Shown piece after piece: positions 1 through 6,415 of a stretch of DNA of 10,445 nucleotides. The DNA is from Larix sibirica (lineage: Eukaryota; Streptophyta; Pinopsida; Pinales; Pinaceae), in contig NWUY0300025020.1 of the NCBI GenBank assembly GCA_004151065.3, forward strand, positions 4,412 through 14,856. The letters are read 5' to 3'. The translations under genes and the position numbers were made by a program. How positions within the stretch are numbered: position 1 is the first letter of the stretch; every line of letters starts with the position of its first letter. A model generated the notes under the pieces. The model was not told the origin of the DNA and made no database searches. It saw nothing but the letters and a program-made list of their open reading frames with translations.

Positions 1-7
1 ATAAAAT

Positions 8-12
<5 letters not shown>

Positions 13-43
<31 letters not shown>
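13..43. repeat. (TA)n microsatellite
   Basis: An uninterrupted run of about 15 TA dinucleotides. It directly abuts the first copy of the ~206-bp duplication described next. Copy number is likely to vary between individuals. Confidence 0.95.
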
Positions 44-46
<3 letters not shown>

Positions 47-426
47 TTTTGCCAACCTAAAATTTCAACATCATTATTATCATAAAATTACTGGTTAAAA
101 TTAATATAATTTTAATTATAAACAAATAAGAAGTTTTCAAAATTAAAAATTTTCATATTCATATCTTTGAAAAACTATCATTTAGATTCTATGCTCTTTG
201 TTGTTGATGAATACTACAAAGCATTAACCACTTGTATGATATTCAGTCAACACTTTTATCAACATAAAATTTCAACACCTTTACCACCATAAAATCAATT
301 GTTAAAATTAATATAATCTTAATTATATAAAAACAAAAAATTTCAAAATTCAAAATTTTGATATTCATATCTTTGAAAACTATCATATAGATTCTATGCT
401 CTTTGTTGCTGATGAGTAAGTACTAT
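44..426. repeat. Imperfect ~206-bp tandem duplication, two copies
   Basis: Copy 1 (about 44-218) and copy 2 (about 251-426) align at an offset of 206-207 bases. Shared landmarks are CACTTTT...AAAATTTCAACA near the start, GGTTAAAATTAATATAAT or its one-base variant, ATATTCATATCTTTGAAAA, and ATTCTATGCTCTTTGTTG at the end. The copies differ by scattered substitutions and small indels, so this is an old duplication. No coding potential is visible, and whether the unit belongs to a dispersed family cannot be told from one window. Confidence 0.85.
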
Positions 427-814
427 TAAGAGAGACAAAGGGTAACCATTTGGCCTTTTCTATTTTGTTGTATCTACTTTTTTGGAAATTAAATTGTAGA
501 TTGGATAGATTTTGATATAATTGTATTTTGTATGAGGTTGTGTACTTTTGTTTTCTTTTTATGTATAGAGTTATTGTAAGTTGTTTAAAGATTGTATATA
601 ACTTTTTATTGATAATTAGTATGTGGCATTTGCTTTGTTTTATATGTAGATTAAGGTTATTTAAGTTGAACCACCTTTTGGTAATGGAGTATGACCTTAA
701 ACTTCTTTTTATTGGATGATAGTTCATCTTCCTTAAACTTAACGAAACAAGTTAATGATAAAAAACCAAAGACATCTAACAAGAGTGGAAGTTTTCCCCC
801 TTATAGACGCTTAA
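427..814. other. AT-rich stretch without a supported gene
   Basis: Short open frames occur on both strands here, the longest being a 114-codon minus-strand frame over 383-727. Their composition (Tyr, Asn, Lys, Ile on one strand; Phe, Leu, Val, Cys on the other) is what AT-rich DNA gives by chance. I see no family motif, splice pattern or RNA gene. Confidence 0.6.
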
Positions 815-1170
815 CGAGTTATTTCAAAAGACCAAATTTTTTCTACACATAATGGTACAGCTCCATATCAGAGTCTTGAGATTTTATCAATAAGAGTTAT
901 GCCAATAACCTTAAGTATTATAAGTTTTAAAAGCTACAATGGTAGCCTTAAGTATTTTAGGTTTTAAAAGCTACATTAGTAGCCTTAAGTATTATAGGTT
1001 TCTAAAACATTCAACAAAAATAGAATTCTTCTCCTCACATATCACTAGCGAGTTATTTCAAGTGGTCAAGTTTTGTCTACACAGAATGGTGTAGTTCCAT
1101 ATGGGGGTCTCGAGATTGTATCAATAAAAATTATGATAATAGCCCAAAGTAATATACATTTTAAAAGCTA
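815..1170. repeat. ~234-bp offset direct duplication
   Basis: About 122 bases starting CGAGTTATTTCAA at 815 recur at 1049. Shared blocks include CTACACA-AATGGT, TCCATAT, GAGATT-TATCAATAA and TTTTAAAAGCTA. The offset is 234 bases, so 815-1048 and 1049-1170 are one full and one partial unit of a larger diverged tandem repeat. Divergence is substantial, and no protein or RNA function is visible. Confidence 0.75.
907..1010. repeat. 37-bp minisatellite, about 2.8 copies
   Basis: The core CCTTAAGTATT followed by TTTTAAAAGCTACA recurs with CCTTAAG at 909, 946 and 983, giving two exact periods of 37 bases. The third unit is incomplete. It is nested inside the 234-bp repeat unit. Confidence 0.85.
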
Positions 1171-1199
1171 TCCCAACAACCCTAAATATTATATTTTTT

Positions 1200-2340
1200 T
1201 CTTACTTTCTAAAAAAATTAAAATTAAGATATAGAGTATTAACCCATGATTTTATGCAATAGTCCAAACAAGCTATGATTTGGATATTTCTAACCACATT
1301 TTTCCAGTCATATTTGTTTGAAATTTGGTCAACAATTCATAAAAGTTGTTGGAATTGTATATTTAATTGTTGAGATTGCACAATCCACATGTAATAGGGG
1401 TATTTGAGGGTGTTGAATCTATTTATGGATTCAAAAAGAAGTTTCAACACTGAAAAAATGTAATTTCACCAAAGATTGTTTAATCAAATTTTGGTAATGA
1501 TAGCCCGAAAAGACCCAAATCGTATGATGTTTAAAGTACTCCTTATTGTGCCGAGAGGTGCGCTACAACCCATTATGGGGGAGTTGTCGTCACATAACAT
1601 AGGTAACACTAATGTGGCAACTAGAACACAGAAACAAATCACAAAAGACGAAAATGTTGAGTTAAAAAAAAACAAAAAAAACAAAAAAAATGTCAAGTGG
1701 TTGTCTAATAAACACACACACACACACACACACATCATCGATATCAAACTAATAAACCATTTCACTATACTCCAATCACACAATGATTGTTTGAGGAGCG
1801 TTAGATTTGTACCTTTATATAGTTGTATCTTCAAGTCTATTCTATAAACTGATTTTAATTCTATGGCAAAATGTCCAACCAATTCTAATTCATTTTCTCA
1901 ACAATTACTTCTAATTATGATGAAAATTAGTATATTCATATTTTTAAGATAACGGTTTGATCAATGATAAAACTTTTGATAGCAGTTTTTTTAGCTAGAG
2001 GTTTAAAATCAATACATGTACTTCATTTATAACAATATGTATCTAAAACATATTGAAAAATGAAATAAACACCAGAACTAGTTTTTCATGTACATTCATA
2101 ATGTAATCAAATCAATATTACTATTATGTTTTAATTCACTACTTATATTAAAGTAATTAACTTTTATATTTAAGGTTTATATATGAAAATTAATTTTAGT
2201 AAAGATACTCATCATCATCCTTAATATATATGATTATTATGTTTATATAATTATAAACGAGAATGCCAACTCTTTAACATAATTAAGCTATTAGAAACTA
2301 GAAAAAGCCACAAGCCTTTTAGTAATGAGTGATATAAATT
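1200..2340. other. AT-rich intergenic stretch, no supported gene
   Basis: About 1.1 kb with no recognisable protein family. The 123- and 132-codon antisense open frames over 1476-1882 run through an A-rich tract and an (AC)n microsatellite, so their length is a low-complexity artefact. Short inverted motifs such as GTGTTGAA at 1410 and TTCAACAC at 1443 could be remnants of transposon ends. I found no target-site duplication or primer-binding site to support a solo LTR. Confidence 0.55.
1664..1734. repeat. A-rich tract followed by (AC)n microsatellite
   Basis: A run of poly-A broken by single C residues (about 1664-1690) is followed after a short gap by an (AC)n run at 1712-1734. Both are simple-sequence repeats. 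Confidence 0.9.
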
Positions 2341-2361
2341 ATTGTATTTTTTTATTGTTTA

Positions 2362-2667
2362 TGCATAGATTTCAGTGTTCGTTACACTAATAATAATAAT
2401 AATATGTTATTTACATTTTTATCTTCGTGCATTGATTTCAGTGTCCATTTTATTAATGACAAAATGTTGTTTACATTTTGGTCTTCATACATTGATTTTA
2501 GTATCCGTTACATTAATGGCAGTATGTTGTTTACATTATGACATTCATGCATATATTTAAGTGTTTATTACATTAATAACAATATGTTGTTTACATTTTG
2601 ATCTGTGTGCATTGATTTCAATGTCGGTTACATCATTAATATTATGTTGCTTTGAAAAAGTCATATG
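2362..2667 (+). repeat. 60-bp minisatellite, five units
   Basis: The motif TGCATTGATTTCAGTGTCCGTTACATTAAT followed by ATGTTGTTTACATTTTG recurs with unit starts at 2362, 2428, 2488, 2548 and 2608. Periods are 66, 60, 60 and 60; the first unit is enlarged by a small (TAA)n expansion at about 2389-2403. Looser relatives of the GCATTGATTTCAATGTT segment continue to about 2860. The 60-base period is a multiple of three and produces an artefactual 61-codon plus-strand open frame. It lies immediately upstream of the Arg/Gln-rich repeat ORF. Confidence 0.92.
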
Positions 2668-2733
2668 TTAATTCAATTTAATTAATTTTAATTGTAGAAA
2701 TTAGATTACATGGAAGCATTGATTTATGTGTTT

Positions 2734-2860
2734 GTGCAATTTCAGTGTTTGTTGCATTGATTTCAATGTTTTTTTATTTTTTATAAATGATTTTCGTTAT
2801 AGTTCTTTTAGTGGTTGTGCATTGGTTTCAATTTTTGTTGCATTGATTTCAATGTTTCCT
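2734..2860 (+). repeat. Degenerate GTGCATTGATTTCAATGTTT repeats
   Basis: Two related ~43-base blocks, at about 2734 and 2817, each contain two copies of a (G)CA(TT)-TTTCA-TGTTT motif. They resemble the core of the 60-bp minisatellite and look like older, broken-up copies of it. Nothing coding is apparent between them. Confidence 0.6.
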
Positions 2861-2906
2861 CTTTTCGATACAAGGTTTCAATGACAATTGTGGTATATTA
2901 ATCAAA

Positions 2907-3374
2907 GTGGACATGTCCTCTCATATTGAACAAATGGATGATGTGCATGTTGAGGAAGTAAGAAGACAGACACAAAAACATGTTAGGCAACAAAGAAAGA
3001 AGTTAGAAGAAATGACTCATGAACAAAATATAGATACAAAAAAACAAAAAACTGAACAACAAAGAAGATATCGACAAGCAAAGTCACAACAAAGAAGACA
3101 AAGTTATGAATGGCAAAGAGCATATCGACAAAGAAAGTCACAACAAATGACAATTGAACTACAACTAGAATAGGGAAAACAAAATTATGAATGAAAAAAA
3201 ACATATCAATAAAGAAAGTGAGAACAATGACATTTGAACAATAAGAAGAACATAGAACAAAATTTAGAAGAACAAGGAGCATATCAACAAAGAAAACAAT
3301 ATTCAACCAATACAACCATAGTACCATATGCACAACTTCAACAAAATGATAATCCTACAAAAATAGAAGTTTAA
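2907..3374 (+). pseudogene. Decayed Arg/Gln/Lys-rich repeat protein, possibly Helitron-type N-terminus
   Basis: I do not firmly recognise this gene. An 88-codon frame (2907-3173) starts with several Met codons (MDMSSHIEQM) and becomes a very hydrophilic, probably coiled-coil sequence. It contains repeats of the form YRQ-x-KSQQ. The same frame continues past stops at 3171, 3192, 3210, 3219 and 3228 to a last stop at 3372. The Tyr of the motif recurs at codons starting 3069, 3123, 3204 and 3282, i.e. 18, 27 and 26 codons apart in one frame, which argues for former protein repeats rather than random DNA. R/Q-rich tandem repeats like this precede the Rep/helicase region in many Helitron proteins, but no Rep or helicase motif is present here. 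The adjoining PLE insertion may have separated it from the rest. Confidence 0.45.
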
Positions 3375-3438
3375 ATGATATCCATCAAATGATAAGATTC
3401 ATTATAGGCCATCTTTACGCAGGTTTAGGGTATCCTGG

Positions 3439-3503
3439 ATCCGCGACATAGGATTTTTAGTCTCAACGTTTCGATCCCTCAAATGGATCATCATTAGGAG
3501 AAC
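3439..3503 (-). ncRNA. Degenerate type I hammerhead-ribozyme-like motif in the PLE 3' region
   Basis: About 70 bases beyond the PLE stop codon, the minus strand reads CTAATGA (3497-3491; canonical CTGATGA). Stem II then forms from GATCC (3489-3485) and GGATC (3477-3473), followed by GAAA (3472-3469). Stem III can pair 3469-3466 with 3449-3446 (A-U, C-G, G-U, U-A), followed by a GUC-type cleavage triplet ending at 3445. Stem I can pair 3498-3503 with 3444-3439 with one mismatch and two wobbles. The order of elements is that of a type I hammerhead. PLEs are known to carry such ribozymes. The invariant core G is A here and one extra U precedes stem II, so self-cleavage is probably lost. The match was made by eye, without a covariance model. 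Confidence 0.62.
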
Positions 3504-3573
3504 TAGAGCTCAAGGAAAATTATTTGGTTAACGTACCCATAAATGATAGAATAGGGTTTTGTTCATTGTATTA

Positions 3574-4164
3574 TCATGTCGCCTGGTGTTTAATTTTATT
3601 CTTCAATAGGTTGTGCAATAGAGGGTTCCATGTTTCACTAATTTTGGCACCTTCGTCTCTATTAACATTCTTAGGATAAAGTTTTATCTCCAACTTTTCT
3701 CTAATTTTTCTTTTGATGTAATGATCAGTTGTGGTTATGATCCTTTCCTTGTCAAAACAAACAAGGTGTTTTCTATTATTTACGTGTTCTGCAAGGGATG
3801 AGCTTTTAATTATGTTGTGCCTTATATATGCCATATGCTCTTTTAACCTTACCTCCCATGATCTGTCAGTTTCACTAATATATACTTTTTTGCAAGAACA
3901 GGGAATGCAATATACACCTTTCTTGGATCCTTCTTTTATTGGGTTTTTTATTGAATCAAGGATCTTTCTTAAAGTGCTTGGTGGTGTGAATGTGACACTT
4001 ATGTTCCTTTTACATAGAATCTTGGCTATTTTGTCAGTGGTCCCTTTTATGTCAGGGAGAGATACCCTGTGTCCTTCCATTTTACATCTTTCCAGCCTGG
4101 GTCTCCTTGCTTTATGGACCAACCTATTGAATAGTTTTTTATCATAGCCATTTTTACTAAATAC
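3574..4164 (-). pseudogene. PLE fragment: linker and GIY-YIG endonuclease domain
   Basis: After the TAA at 4165 the frame continues FSKNGYDKKLFNRLV, a typical PLE thumb/linker segment. It then leads to the endonuclease: GVY at about 3918-3910 (the GIY half), IPCSC, VYIS at about 3885-3874 (the YIG half), R-S-x-E-V-R-L-K-E-H, SLAEHV with the candidate catalytic Glu, and a C-terminal NRDEGAKISETWNPL block characteristic of PLE endonucleases. The usual Gly of YIG is Ser (AGT at 3876-3874), a likely damaging G-to-A change. The domain would nick target DNA to prime reverse transcription. The sequence ends at TGA 3574-3576. Confidence 0.92.
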
Positions 4165-4167
4165 TTA
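4165..4167 (-). other. In-frame TAA between RT and GIY-YIG
   Basis: TAA lies between EEELCHLS and VFSKNGYD. These two segments are contiguous in PLE proteins, so this is a point nonsense mutation and not a true gene boundary. Confidence 0.9.
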
Positions 4168-4662
4168 TGATAGATGACATAGCTCCTCCTCCACATGATC
4201 CTTGTTTGAAATTATGAAGGCCATTGTTATTAAGGTATTAATGACACCAATCTTTTGGGAGGGAAGGTGATGAGAGGTTGTGTGTAGGTACCTATCCGTG
4301 TGTGATTTCTTCCTGAAGACTTGGTGGGATAGAGATCCATTTTGTTTTCTTGTTAGCAGGACATCCAAGAACGGTATGCACCCATTTTTCTCTTCTTTAA
4401 TTGTGAACTTTATGCATTCATGTTGATTATTGAGATGATCAAAGAATTGTTTCAAGCTTGCATCCCCATGAGGCCATACTAAGTTGGTATCATCAACGTA
4501 TCTCTTCCATCTTCTAGGTTTAAGAGGAAAAATATTGATGGCTTGCTCCTCAAAGTGTTCCATGTACAAATTTGCGACTATTGGGGACAGAGGAGAGCCC
4601 ATAGCCACACCCTCAATTTGTTCATAATATTCCCCTATGAAGCTAAAATATGTAGATCTGAG

Positions 4663-4665
4663 TCA
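4663..4665 (-). other. In-frame TGA in the PLE RT core
   Basis: TGA follows ARLAEV, and the frame resumes at once with LRSTYFSFIGEYYEQIEGV, matching the region just before the SPLSP motif. A single base change explains it. Confidence 0.9.
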
Positions 4666-4960
4666 TACTTCAGCTAGCCTGGCTATGTCATCATCCACCT
4701 TACTTTTTATGATGTCTATGGCCTCCTTTAATGGGATTTTTCTGTAAAGAGACACCACATCAAAGCTTACCACCATTTCATCATTTTTAATTTCATTTAC
4801 CCAGTTTGTAGAGTCTTTTACAAATGACATTGTGTGACCAACTAGGATCTTGAGTTTGTTTGCGAGAAACTTAGCTAGTTTGTAGGATGGGGATCCAATT
4901 GTGTTAACAATGGGTCTTAGTGGCATACCCTTTGGCAAGACATAAATTTGAGGCATGAGA

Positions 4961-5344
4961 TTATCCTTCAGGATGAGTTTGTTTTTTCTTTTTTTTGTCT
5001 AGATTAGAGCTTAAGACTGCTTTATTAATATCATTTATAACCTTCTTGCTCGGGTCCTTCTCTAATCTCATGTAGCTGCCGCAACGTAAATGGACCTGCA
5101 TCTTTTTTTCATAATCTGTAGCATTCATTATAACGGTTGCGTTACCTTTTTCTTCTTTCATAATTTTAATGCTCTTATTGTTCCATAGATTTTTCAGTGC
5201 AACGAGTTCCTCCTTGGTCAAATTCCTTATGGGCGGTTTTGCTTTTTTAATGGTCATAGCACATTTAATTCTTACCTCGATGGCTTGATTAGTTGGAAGA
5301 TTTATAATTGTCTCAAACACATACATATGCATAATGATGATCAT
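4961..5344 (-). pseudogene. PLE fragment: N-terminal part of the RT domain
   Basis: 127 codons. Family-typical landmarks are FETIINLP (residues 10-17), AIEVRIKC (21-28), KAKPP (34-38), NLTKEEL followed by ALKNL (41-53), and the block KGNATVIMNATDYEKKM (66-82), which corresponds to the conserved DKGNATVV-like motif early in PLE reverse transcriptases. In the position normally reading like LPADKG the copy has MKEEKG, so this nucleotide-binding region is altered. The last dozen residues (the KKKKK stretch and what follows) lie past the probable frameshift and are not genuine protein. Confidence 0.88.
4964..4998 (-). other. Frameshift interval in the PLE ORF
   Basis: Both frames are open only across this interval: the upstream frame stops at 4961-4963 and the downstream frame is closed by TAG at 4999-5001. 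The A-rich run on the coding strand (4982-4996) is the likely site of an indel by polymerase slippage. Confidence 0.85.
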
Positions 5345-5374
5345 CTACAAATTTGATATGATCGCCTACAACTC

Positions 5375-5573
5375 AAACTAGTCTAGATCCATCTTAACTC
5401 TAGATCTACCATGTCTTGATATGGATAAAATCTATAAATATTTTGTTCGTTTATAGACACGCTAAAATAAAGTTGCATGTTAGTTTATACACACTAAAAA
5501 GAGATTACACCTAGAAGGATTTGATCCGTGAATACATGGTAGATTGGAAATTAAAATGGATCAAGTTAGTTTT
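5375..5573. repeat. Imperfect ~57-bp inverted repeat, arms 5375-5432 and 5517-5573
   Basis: The left arm (AAACTAGTCTAGATCCATCTTAA..., with ATCTACCATGT at 5405-5415) matches the reverse complement of the right arm (with ACATGGTAGAT at 5535-5545). The central 11 bases are perfect, and GATCCAT-TTAA and GGAT-AAATC flank it at matching distances. The spacer is about 84 bases and contains a short direct repeat (GTTTATAGACACGCTAAAA at 5450 and GTTTATACACACTAAAA at 5483). It may be the fold-back remnant of a small non-autonomous element; no terminal signature or flanking duplication was found. Confidence 0.65.
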
Positions 5574-5808
5574 ACTCTTCACACTTTCACATTGTTTTCA
5601 CATTTATATTACACAAAAATTACATAACAATATTAAACAGATTTAAAATATTTTTTACATTATAATATAAAACATATTTAAAATATTTTTTTTTTGGAAA
5701 AAATGTACAATAATTTGATAGAAAAAATGCTCATGAAAAACTTTATAGGGAAATTAACCATTTTTTTTAATGGAAACCCATCCCATGGCATAATAATAAA
5801 CCCACTCC

Positions 5809-5878
5809 ATGACACAATAGTAACCCAGATAAGGTCCAGCCTTATGACAGAATAATAAAACCAAATAGAGTCCAGCCT
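5809..5878. repeat. 35-bp imperfect tandem duplication
   Basis: ATGACA-AATA-TAA...GTCCAGCCT occurs at 5809 and again at 5844. A related shorter copy, ATGGCATAATAATAAACCC, begins at 5785. This marks the left edge of the GC-richer island. Confidence 0.75.
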
Positions 5879-5968
5879 AGTTTGGATAGAAGAACGATCT
5901 GCCTTGCCTTTAATGGTTACGAGACTGTCACCCTAGCCTTGAAGAACTGCAGAAGTCTCGGCAAGAAG

Positions 5969-6146
5969 TACCACAACCCCGGAGGAAATAGAACCTGTTC
6001 TCCATTGGATCAACCTTAAGGCCTCACCACTAAGACCTACCACAACCCCGGAGGAAATTGAACCTGTTCTCCATTGGATCAACCTTAAGGCCTCACCACT
6101 AAGACCTAGGGACATTGACCACAGGAAGGCCTCACCACTAAGACCC
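5969..6146. repeat. 69-bp tandem repeat, two full copies and a partial third
   Basis: The unit beginning TACCACAACCCCGGAGGAAAT and ending CTCACCACTAAGACC runs 5969-6037 and 6038-6106 with only a couple of differences. Its last part (AAGGCCTCACCACTAAGACC) recurs at 6125-6144, and GACATTGACCA occurs at about 6110 and 6164. The period equals 23 codons, and the minus strand stays open through all copies over 5933-6220, reading GLSGEALRLIQWRTGSISSG twice. That frame has no ATG start at its head and matches no family I know, so I do not call it a gene. Confidence 0.92.
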
Positions 6147-6415
6147 ACAGCACTAAAACCCAGTGACATTGACCATATTTGAAGGACAAAGTGCCGGCAT
6201 GTCTCATCATATCCTAACAATCTACACAGCGACCCACCATTTGCTTCTAACTACTACCCTGTTATTATCAATAACTACTACTTTGACAGGATCTAGTAAA
6301 CGAAGACGTAGACCCGTTCCTGCAACTAAATCCTCATCGCTGAATTACAGCACCCACAAAAGCTGCAATAATTCATTCAAGCTCCTACTCAGTTTATCGT
6401 ACATAAGACTCTCAC

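Larger units (their letters stand above)
4168..4998 (-). pseudogene. PLE fragment: reverse-transcriptase catalytic core
   Basis: In the second frame the protein reads MPQIYVLPKGMPLRPIV at about 4956-4906, then SYKLAKFLANKL, VVSFDVVSLY (the motif with the first catalytic Asp), and, across the stop at 4663, EGVAMGSPLSPIVANLYME. The catalytic motif YVDDT lies at 4500-4486, with both Asp codons GAT at 4494-4489. Further on are FLDVLLTRK and HTDRYLHTTSHH, both typical of PLE RTs. Against the usual family pattern LPKIHK-x-G-x-PLRPIV, the residues between LPK and G are missing, which looks like a small in-frame deletion. Apart from that and the stop codon the core looks intact. Frame 4165-4608 opens at a GTG inside the EGVAMG motif, which is not a real start. 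Confidence 0.93.
3417..5344 (-). mobile_element. Penelope-like retroelement (canonical RT + GIY-YIG type), 5'-truncated copy
   Basis: The minus strand holds, in order, the N-terminal PLE reverse-transcriptase region, the RT core with a YVDD active site, a basic linker, a C-terminal GIY-YIG endonuclease, a stop codon and a short 3' untranslated region with a hammerhead-like fold. This order defines canonical endonuclease-positive PLEs, which copy themselves by target-primed reverse transcription. About 590 codons are present; complete PLE ORFs are usually longer, and no match is visible 5' of 5344, so the copy is probably 5'-truncated. Exact ends and a target-site duplication could not be identified; the left boundary is an estimate. 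In land plants this type is known to me mainly from conifers ('Dryad'). Confidence 0.92.
3574..5344 (-). pseudogene. PLE polyprotein pseudogene: reverse transcriptase + GIY-YIG endonuclease
   Basis: Reading from 5344 down, one frame is open to 4964; a frameshift in the homopolymer at about 4982-4996 moves to a second frame that runs to the final TGA at 3574-3576. That second frame is interrupted only by TGA at 4663-4665 and TAA at 4165-4167. Translation across each stop continues the family pattern without a gap, so these are simple point lesions. An ATG exists at 5342-5344, directly after a TAG, but it is probably not the original start because the first residues already match the internal FE-x-I-x-LP and AIE-x-R-x-KC region of PLE proteins. 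With three disabling changes the copy cannot make the full protein, yet the residue pattern is well preserved, which suggests moderate age. Confidence 0.92.
5345..5930. other. AT-rich spacer right of the PLE
   Basis: No gene is visible. It holds the inverted repeat and the small tandem duplications listed separately, plus T-rich runs near 5685-5770. None of the three minus-strand frames upstream of the PLE fragment extends the PLE protein recognisably, which is why I end the element near 5344. Confidence 0.55.

Noticed and set aside
409-416. CTGATGAG, a hammerhead-core-like word
   Set aside because: No GAAA after a stem II partner and no flanking complementarity; the equivalent position in repeat copy 1 is TTGATGAA.
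383-727. 114-codon minus-strand open frame
   Set aside because: Composition is that of AT-rich noise; no motif, and it overlaps repeat copy 2.
1476-1882. 123- and 132-codon antisense open frames
   Set aside because: Both run through the A-rich and (AC)n simple repeats, which create Lys/Asn/Thr-His or Phe/Val-Cys runs; no family pattern.
1347-1902. Possible solo LTR from TGTTGGAATT to CTCAACA
   Set aside because: The ends look LTR-like and a TATATA lies inside, but the flanks (AAAGT and ATTAC) do not form a target-site duplication, and no primer-binding site or polypurine tract is present.
2983-3333. 116-codon minus-strand frame
   Set aside because: Antisense shadow of the Arg/Gln-rich repeat ORF; Phe/Val/Leu-rich by codon complementarity.
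3432-3600. Plus-strand open reading across the PLE 3' region (for example SQRFDPSNGSSLGELELKEN)
   Set aside because: It is the antisense of the ribozyme-like and 3' untranslated segment, contains stops upstream and matches no family.
3731-4147. 138-codon plus-strand frame
   Set aside because: Antisense shadow of the PLE endonuclease region.
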